Source of the DNA: Pinus tabuliformis
Taxonomy: Eukaryota > Streptophyta > Pinopsida > Pinales > Pinaceae
DNA length: 64,000 bases
Reading direction: 5' to 3'
NCBI GenBank assembly: GCA_031772625.1
Contig: CM062818.1
Location: 1,282,644,277-1,282,708,276 of the forward strand
Under the pieces are notes generated by a model that saw only the letters and a list, made by a program, of their open reading frames with translations, was not told where the DNA came from and searched no databases. The translations under genes were made by a program, and so were the position numbers. Positions 57,677-64,000 of this stretch are shown here, piece after piece. Numbering within the stretch: position 1 is the stretch's first letter; every line of letters starts with the position of its first letter.

Positions 57677-58894
57677 TTAATCTTCAATAGATGATAAAAC
57701 TCCACCTAGATCCCAAACCTTAATTTGTAATTGTCCAAATGCTCTGCACCTTTGCTGTTGCTGCATGTCTACTATCTTCTGGTTCATTTTCCTTTCTTCA
57801 ATCAGTTTCAAATTCTGATTGATCATCCCTTCTGTTGTCAGTTGTCTCCATTTGGACTGTCTCATCATCAATTTCCACAGTTCTTCAATCACAGAATCAA
57901 TTTCTGCTTTCTCATGGAATCCTTTTGTCTCAGCAACTTGCCTGAGATCCTTTCTCTGCTGCAATTTTGCACATTCATTTTTAATTTGTTGGCTACTCTT
58001 TTCAACTTTTTCTGCCATCCATACATCCTTAATGTCTTTGAAAACATCTTCCTCTGCAATTTCCATTTGTTGCTTCTTATCTTCAAATTTACTTTCAAGA
58101 AGTAAATTGTCTGTCATCTTTCTGACTGCATACTCATCCACCTTTTCTTCTCTGTTAGCCAGTACATTAGAAACTTGGCAACTAACACATATCTTTGTCC
58201 CAATCAAAGCTTGAGACACTCCCTCATTTCTAACTGCAGTTACACTCTCATACTCCTGTTCTTTTAGCAAATACTCCAGCAACTCAATTTCTCTTTGACA
58301 CCTCACAAGTACTTCATCATGATGTTGTTTATAGTCTTCAATAGGTTCTTCTTCTTTCTTAATGTCTTTCAGTAGCTGCCCTTCCTCATCTAAGAGGTTT
58401 TCTTCATCATATTTTACTTCAAGATCTTCACCTGTCCTGAAGACATCTTCAAAAGGTTGCCTATCTCCCGCAATACCTGCAATCATACACAAATTGTCAG
58501 TTTTAAAAACATAAGACCTTGCGGTCTCAATTGATGCTTCAGCCACCAGGTCTTCTTGTTGCTCTGAATCCTTCATATGATTCAGAAGATTCTCTGTAGA
58601 TTTCTCCTCTGTATCTTCATTACTTTCAAAAAGCAATGGGCCATGTTCTAGTTCACATACCAAAACTTCATTTACTCTGAGTAATTCTTCCTTCAGTTGA
58701 GCATTCAATCTACGCTCCCACTTCACTTGCAATCTATGCCATTTGACTTTTCTTTTCATAATCCATCCGTGTCTCTGTCTCTGTAATAGCTCTAGCAATA
58801 TGTCAAGCCATACCTTTAATTCAGCAATCTCTTTCTCGTCATTATTAATGCCAATTGCTATGGCATCATCGTGGCCTTTTTCTAGAATTTGCAT
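57677..58894 (-). CDS. 405-aa coiled-coil protein of unknown function, LTR-element borne
   Basis: Uninterrupted ORF ending about 40 bp before the 3' LTR. It is rich in Glu, Lys and Gln with long predicted coiled coils: residues about 20-80 (AELKVWLDILLELLQRQRHG), 170-215 (EIELLEYLLKEQEYE) and 255-385 (KKQQMEIAEEDVFKDIKDV and onward). It ends FGQLQIKVWDLGGVLSSIED. No zinc knuckle, protease, RT or transmembrane segment is visible. ATG 58894 (AAAGATGC, A at -3) is the first start in the frame. It could be a highly diverged gag-like assembly protein or a captured host gene. I recognise no family. With about 3.6 percent LTR divergence, lack of stops alone does not prove selection. Confidence 0.6.
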   Translation of the reverse strand: MQILEKGHDDAIAIGINNDEKEIAELKVWLDILLELLQRQRHGWIMKRKVKWHRLQVKWERRLNAQLKEELLRVNEVLVCELEHGPLLFESNEDTEEKSTENLLNHMKDSEQQEDLVAEASIETARSYVFKTDNLCMIAGIAGDRQPFEDVFRTGEDLEVKYDEENLLDEEGQLLKDIKKEEEPIEDYKQHHDEVLVRCQREIELLEYLLKEQEYESVTAVRNEGVSQALIGTKICVSCQVSNVLANREEKVDEYAVRKMTDNLLLESKFEDKKQQMEIAEEDVFKDIKDVWMAEKVEKSSQQIKNECAKLQQRKDLRQVAETKGFHEKAEIDSVIEELWKLMMRQSKWRQLTTEGMINQNLKLIEERKMNQKIVDMQQQQRCRAFGQLQIKVWDLGGVLSSIED

Positions 58895-60311
58895 CTTTTG
58901 TCGTGAACTTCACCTTGTTCACTCTAACCTGCAATTTTACCAAGTTAACTCCTCTAAACTTGGTCAATGGTTCCTTTCACTTGAACCTTACTCATGAGCA
59001 CTCCTTGCTTCTCTTTGCCACAAGCAACAATTGCAGTATCTCTTCACATTGTACTACAATGACCAGACTTTTTGGGTGTCAAGCTCTGCTGATCATGCAC
59101 CCATTACAATCAAAGACTCGAACTTTTTGACTTGACTCTCTGACTCTTAATTTTCTTTTGACCCAGAATTTTTATTTGGCGTCAACTTTTAATGGACCTT
59201 GGGTGGACTTTATAACCAAGAATGCCCCCTTTTGTACAATAACTCAATAATTAATGGTGGACTTTAAACTCTATCTTGACTTAACTCACACGAAATAACA
59301 TTAACTTCTTGACCTTTGACATCCTTCTTTTCTTAACTTTTTCAATATTATAACTCATCTCTTTAAACTCGTGACATTATTATGATATCACTCTTTACAA
59401 AAAAAAAAAACCCAAAAAAATAACATAAACTCCTTTTTCACACTTTATAAATCCTCCTCATAATTCTTTAAAATCTCTCCTAGAAATATTCCCACATTCT
59501 TCTAGTATGTTCCTTCCTCTAAAACACTATGCAATATATATTAGTTTTTTTTAACACATGATTTTTAATTCCGACAAAAACTTCAACCAGTGTTGCACCA
59601 CGGCACATTAAATCAATACCCAAAACTAGATGGCTTTTAAGGGAGAAGAGGAGATACTACCGTATCGTTGTGCTCCATACAACTCTCAAACAATATTATA
59701 TCCAAGATAACCAGCAAGTAGGTGTAGCATTCAACTGGGTAAGCAGTTGATACTTCCTGAGGCTTCTTTTGATTTAATGACATACAGACTTAACACTTAG
59801 GTAAAGCCTTTAATATGGGTTGAAACTCAAGTAGAACGACATTAAAAAAAACCATGTAGCATTCACTGTGAAGGCACGTAGTCAATTTAAGGAGCGAAGT
59901 ACAACAACAAATGTTGAAATTGAACTTCAATTACTCGTTGAGTCCAACTTCACCAAAGATTGCAATCAATGCAATAATCGTTCCAATACGCAAGCTCCTT
60001 CACTGTCATATCCAGTCCTTTGCAACGATAGCTATATTCAGTCAAAGACTCGGAAGAGTCGAAAAGACAAATCAATAAAAGACATAGCAGTAAACCTGCA
60101 TCGAAAGATTGTGGTGTCAGCTCTGTAGTTTGCCTGGAAATCGATGTTGACAACTATTGCAGCATTGTGGTGGTGGGTGATATTCATGGCCAGTGGCAGG
60201 ACATTCTCAATATGCTATCCATGTCTGTCTCAGGCAACCGCGCACCTCAGGCTTAGTCTTTTCTCACTCATTGATCAAGAGATATTTTACTTACAAATTG
60301 TGTCCTTCCAA
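58895..60311 (-). other. Leader of the compact LTR element
   Basis: About 1.4 kb between primer-binding site and ORF, mostly AT-rich and without a long frame. One minus-strand open stretch at 59950-60153 (contains VKELAYWNDYCIDCNLW) has no recognised domain. Confidence 0.5.
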
Positions 60312-60323
60312 GCTCTGATACCA
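60312..60323 (-). promoter_or_regulatory. tRNA-Met primer-binding site
   Basis: Minus-strand TGGTATCAGAGC, four bases after the 5' LTR terminus. It places the element among tRNA-Met-primed retroelements. Confidence 0.8.
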
Positions 60324-60327
60324 AAAA

Positions 60328-60825
60328 TGGTGCAACAGCTCTAACCATAGGTCACACAAAAACAATAAAATTAAAATTGAAACTCACACCAAACATATGC
60401 ACATAAAACTCTTCCACAAATAATTCATTAATCAATAAAATCTCTACAAGGAGAAATCATGGCCTATTCATGGCCTCTCATTTCTCACACTCTCTCACAC
60501 TCTTCTACATACATACATGCCTCTTAGGCTCTCTTCAATTTATACAAATGGATTAGAACCCAAGTAGGTTCTAGATCCCTTAACAAACTCCAACAATATC
60601 TCTCTTGATCCCTAAAATCTCTCATTCAAATCCTTATCTCTAGAATAGAGCTAACTAATCCATAATCCTCTCAAATCTTCCACAATACTCTTGAATCTTC
60701 TCCTATTTACAATAATCTTCATTCTCTCTTAAAACTATTAAAAATATACATTAATTAATTAAATCCTACTTTACAAACTAACTCCTCTAGTAAATGATTG
60801 CCCCGGGTTAGATGCTCCTGCATCA
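60328..60825 (-). repeat. 5' LTR of the compact element
   Basis: Plus-strand reading TGGTGCAACAGCTCTAACC to GATGCTCCTGCATCA. Compared with the 3' LTR, almost all differences are C/T or A/G transitions. Confidence 0.85.
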
Positions 60826-60830
60826 CAAAG

Positions 60831-61243
60831 ACTAGTAGCAGTCAGATGTTGCAGAGCGCAAAGTTGGCAGCAGTGCAGTTGGCACAGTGCAGAATCAACA
60901 GCAACGCAGATTCCTCACTGACGGTGCAGATACTAGCAAGAGGTTAGAAACTCGAGTGACATGCATTATACTGATCACAATTGATTCAGTATTTTGGATG
61001 TTTTTCAATTGCAGATGTTGCAGTTGCAACAGCAACAGATGAGGAGGAGTTGCAGTGCAGATGCAGTGTTGGCAGCGGTTCAGCAGGGTCAGCAGCAGCA
61101 CAGATGCAGTGTACATCAAAGTTGCGCAGTGGTTGGTGGGCAGTATGGCCAGACATCAACAACGTGACAGGAGATGATGCAAAGATAGGGTGTTGCTACA
61201 AGGTATGCAGTGGCACTAGAACACATTCCTCGCTAAGAGGGAG
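60831..61243 (+). mobile_element. Internal 3' end of an LTR1 element with polypurine tract
   Basis: GCAG- and TTGCAG-rich sequence ending CCTCGCTAAGAGGGAG, the same polypurine tract as at 35117 and 41817, directly before the LTR1 start. No coding domain. Confidence 0.55.
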
Positions 61244-62188
61244 TGTTAGTCTTTGTCACATCAGATGTGTTCTAGCCTCGAAATTTTGTGGAGAGGCTAG
61301 AATACACAAGATCTCTGAAACCCAGAAATCGTTTCTAGAAATTCCACCTAGAAATGACTTAATTAGATTTTAACCGTTTTTAAATATTTCCCGAGTCTAA
61401 ACTTAGGGAATATGGTTAATTAATCTGTATTAATTAAATCAAAGCGTGAATGATCTAGAAACTTACACGGATCGATCGAGAGATGATCCTAGCCATTGAT
61501 TAAGTTTTAATCTTGGTCGTTGGTGGTCCAACACAGGATTATAAGAGGAGGTCGATGTGGTGATGGAGAATACACTTGGGAGGTTCGATTTCATGAGCAA
61601 ATCGATTTCCTGAGTAGCAGTAGTTAGTTGTCGGAGAGAAAGCCAAAGATCGAAGTAGTGTGAGAGGGGCAAAGTCAGTGAAGCCGAAGGAAGATTTCCA
61701 AATCCGGTGAATGCATTTGCAAAGAGGCAGAAGAGCCACAGAGAGGCTGATGTTGGGGCAGCGCAGTAGCCTCTAGAGGCAATTTCGGTTTTGCTGGAGA
61801 AAGCCGAGTTTCAGTGCCAGAAGCTAGACAGAAGTTCAGGAGGCCAGGAGAGACATTTCCCCAAACAGCGAAGATCGAAGTAGTGTGAGAGGGGCAAAGT
61901 CAGTGAAGCCGAAGGAAGATTTCCAAATCCGGTGAATGCATTTGCAAAGAGGCAGAAGAGCCACAGAGAGGCTGATGTTGGGGCAGCGCAGTAGCCTCTA
62001 GAGGCAATTTCGGTTTTGCTGGAGAAAGCCGAGTTTCAGTGCCAGAAGCTAGACAGAAGTTCAGGAGGCCAGGAGAGACATTTCCCCAAACAGCAGCAGA
62101 CTAGATGGCTTGAGGAGAGATTGATTCACACTGAGTGCATAAGGGACTGTGCTGGGTGACGCAGAGCCAACGCAGAGGCAGTTTGGAC
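61244..62188 (+). mobile_element. LTR1 copia 3' LTR with internal duplication, cut by hAT2
   Basis: Begins TGTTAGTCTTTGTCACATC after a polypurine tract. A TATAAGAGGAG box lies near 61540. It contains a 225-bp perfect tandem duplication (61646-62095). The copy stops at GTTTGGAC where hAT2 begins. The remainder should lie beyond hAT2, outside the window. Confidence 0.8.
61646..62095 (+). repeat. Perfect 225-bp tandem duplication
   Basis: 61646-61870 and 61871-62095 read identically over the whole unit by eye (AAGATCGAAGTAGTGTG to CCCCAAACAGC). Only the last base, at the junction, differs. No other LTR1 copy in the window has it. Confidence 0.9.
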
Positions 62189-62198
62189 CAAGGTTACT

Positions 62199-62352
62199 TG
62201 GGAGCGGGAGCGGGAGCAGGGGCGGGAGTGGGGGCGAAGGCGGGGGCAAGAGCGGGAGCGGGAGTGGGAGCGGGAGCGGGAGCAGGGGCGGGAGTGGGGG
62301 CGAGGGCGGGGGCAAGAGCGGGAGCGGGGGCGAGAGCGGGAGTGGGAGCGAC
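62199..62352 (-). repeat. G-rich subterminal minisatellite
   Basis: GGGAGC/GGGGGC hexamer-like units arranged in a 66-bp higher-order period (GAGCAGGGGCGGGAGTGG at 62214 and again at 62280). The short form of the same motif occurs at the related terminus near 32550. Confidence 0.8.
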
Positions 62353-62961
62353 AGTTTCAAAAGCTCTTGGTTTGGGAGCGTTTCCAAGAGCGTTTTTTAT
62401 ATAATATATATTTTTTTATTTTATTTTATTTTTTTATGCATATATGTCAACAAAAACATGTAGAATGACGAATTAGATATAAAAACATAGATTGAACCAT
62501 ATAACAACAATCATCTAGAGGTTATAATCTTCATCAACCACATCCACAAGTTAGTAACATACAACATATTGAGTCTCATGATTCATCAATCTTAAAGTTT
62601 CAAGCTTTCAAAATTCAAAATATAACATTTATCATAATTGATCACCAAAGTTGTACTTGTAAGCTAAGTGTAACCAATGCAACAAAGAATATCTAACATG
62701 AAATGAAATGAAACAACTTTCAACTTTCACAAAGCATCATATTCATAATTCATTACCAATGAGTTATAATTGCCAACTTCAAACTTCAAACTTAAATTGT
62801 CATAATCATAGATTGTTTACAAAAAATATCATAATATATATGAAAGAGTCAACAATTATTAAAACTACTAGAAACTAGAAAAGACAAGTAAATCTATTAT
62901 CTACAACTTCCTCTTGCCGCAATGAGAAATGTCTAATTTCTGAGCAGGTCATGGTGGTCTT

Positions 62962-63975
62962 CTAGGAGTCTCCTCCCGTACTGTTGCACGACCAGAACCA
63001 AAAGCCACATGCCCTTTTTATGAGGATGTACATGGAGGTGTCGTAAAGCAAAGGAACAATACTTGGAACTCGAGCACTGGCACTGCTACTGGATGGTGGG
63101 GGTGGCATGGTTGTTGTTGTGGCTCCATCTTCATCTCCCATAAGTTCTTCCAATTCTTCAAGATGTATAGTGCCATCCTCCAAATTATCGTCCTCTAGGT
63201 GGTTGTCCCAAATTTTATATGTTGAATCTTCATAAGCCCAATCACAGTAATGACTCAACAAACTCAAGTTGTAGTGCACATAAACCAAGCTTTCTACCTG
63301 ATTTTCATTGAGTGTGTTTCTTCTCACATTATGTATGAAGTTGTGAGTGCTCCAACACCTCTCTGCAAAAGAAGTATTTACAACCTGTGAGAGAACTTTT
63401 TGCCAATTTTGGCAAAATTTCCATGCCACCATACGCTTCCCACCATGTGATAGCATCAAATTTGTCTTTATCTTCCATTGCATGCAAAGAACCAAACAAA
63501 CCAGTGCAACTGAAGTATCTACCTAATTCAAGACGCAGATTAGCACACTTCTCCCAGTCAAGTACCAACTTGTCTAATGCTTGCATATATCCTGTAGATA
63601 CCTCTTGATCTGTATAGGATTTGACCCTAACCCCAACCCCAGGTGCAGGTTGCCCCAACCAAGATGGAGAGTAGTATTTTGGCGTAAGGATATACGCCAA
63701 GGCATGTAGTGGAACATTAAGTTTATTCCATCGTGTACACACACAATTGTGAATCAATGTATACAAGTTGGGATCATCTTTCTGAACAATATCTTTTATT
63801 TGCCCCAACATGGTATCCATCTGCTCATACACCTCCCCAATCACTAGTTTATCTATATCTGCAAAACAAATCATGTGATAAATGGGCTTGGTGAATTCCA
63901 ATACTTGCCTCACACGTGCCCAAAACTGACCATCAAGAGCAGTTTCCTCCACATGTTTAAAACCTTGCTTGTCAG
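62962..63975 (-). pseudogene. hAT transposase, C-terminal half, degenerate
   Basis: Minus-strand transposase distinct from hAT1. Upstream part: TALDGQFWARVRQVLEFTKP, IYHMICFADIDK and CTRWNKLNVPLHALAYILTP, matching the central region of hAT1 (TRWNKLN versus GCWNKLN). Dimerisation motif FAERCWSTHNFIHNVRRN near 63310-63380. Acidic and Ser-rich tail. The upstream and dimerisation parts lie in different frames. The shift maps to the T/A run at about 63396-63404. The reading frame beyond 63975 is LTR sequence. Inactive as it stands. Confidence 0.8.
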
Positions 63976-64000
63976 TGTTGATTTTGGGTAGCATCGGATG
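63976..64000 (+). mobile_element. LTR1 start, inserted in hAT2, runs off the window
   Basis: TGTTGATTTTGGGTAGCATCGGATG, identical to the first 25 bases of LTR1 at 53542 (minus). Preceding GTCAG would be the duplication. Confidence 0.7.

Larger units (their letters stand above)
57143..60825 (-). mobile_element. Compact two-LTR element with one long ORF and no gag-pol
   Basis: Minus-strand element of 3683 bp. LTRs at 57143-57638 (496 bp) and 60328-60825 (498 bp) differ by about 18 substitutions and one 2-bp indel by eye (about 96 percent identical). Flanks CAGAG (57138-57142) and CAAAG (60826-60830) form a likely duplication with one mismatch. A primer-binding site TGGTATCAGAGC is at 60312-60323, and a purine-rich CCTGGGGAGTC tract precedes the 3' LTR. 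The interior is a leader of about 1.4 kb and a 405-codon ORF. No gag, protease, integrase or reverse transcriptase is visible. It looks structurally whole and must use enzymes from another element. Confidence 0.85.
62189..63975 (-). mobile_element. hAT2: 3' part of a second hAT transposon
   Basis: Element terminus at 62189 (CAAGGTTACTTGGGAGCGG), GC-rich subterminal array to about 62390, AT-rich 3' flank, and transposase on the minus strand. The 8 bp before the terminus, GTTTGGAC, are the candidate duplication. Interrupted at 63976 by an LTR1. The other end lies outside the window. Confidence 0.8.

Noticed and set aside
62061-62404. Pro/Leu- and Gly/Ala-rich frames of 89-108 codons on both strands
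   Set aside because: They are translations of the GGGAGC minisatellite at the hAT2 end.

Overview
The window is repeat-dominated plant nuclear DNA with no intact ordinary host gene, rRNA or tRNA that I can recognise. The organism call rests on plant-type hAT transposases, an L1-type LINE with a C-terminal RNase H domain, copia elements primed by initiator tRNA-Met, AT-rich background, and LTRs of 1 to 4 kb stacked inside one another. This density and nesting suggest a very large genome, and a gymnosperm is plausible, but that last step is inference.

Layout. 1-2037: the 3' part of a hAT transposon (hAT1). 2039-6538: LTR fragments of several families around a short unassigned stretch. 6539-18369: the integrase end and giant 3' LTR of a Ty3/gypsy element, the LTR split by a 6.7-kb LINE (8435-15154). 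18370-23558: a truncated copia LTR, then about 3.2 kb of low-copy DNA with one exon-like block, itself split by a solo LTR. 23559-26740: fragments of three more LTR families. 26741-31673: a gypsy solo LTR with a copia solo LTR nested in it. 31687-32983: a non-autonomous hAT (hAT3) with perfect 8-bp target duplications. 33990-38202: a gag-only copia element with both LTRs. 38445-41480: a second gypsy solo LTR. 41481-49714: a mosaic of copia pieces, a minus-strand gypsy LTR and LTR3. 49715-53542: two more LTR1 copies and a gag remnant. 53543-57142: unassigned LTR-like and CpG-rich DNA. 57143-60825: a compact LTR element with an uninterrupted 405-codon ORF. 61244-64000: an LTR1 copy carrying a perfect 225-bp duplication, entered by hAT2, which is itself entered by another LTR1.

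Four LTR families recur. LTR1 is copia, about 1.1 kb, beginning TGTTGATTT or TGTTAGTTT and ending CTTCAACA or TTTTCACA. LTR2 is copia, with about 0.9 kb seen across its pieces, beginning TGTTGATG or close to it and ending TTTTAACA. LTR3 is about 0.95 kb. The gypsy LTR is 3 to 3.9 kb and runs from TGTTGACC to CGACAACA. Cross-comparison of copies shows which insertions are clean: solo LTRs with matching 5-bp duplications at 22018, 26741, 27095 and 38445. It also suggests RNA stem-loops kept in both main LTR families.

The best candidates for something new are the 57143-60825 element with its coiled-coil ORF of unknown function, the covarying stem-loops at the end of the giant gypsy LTRs, and the 14-bp-centred palindrome in hAT3.
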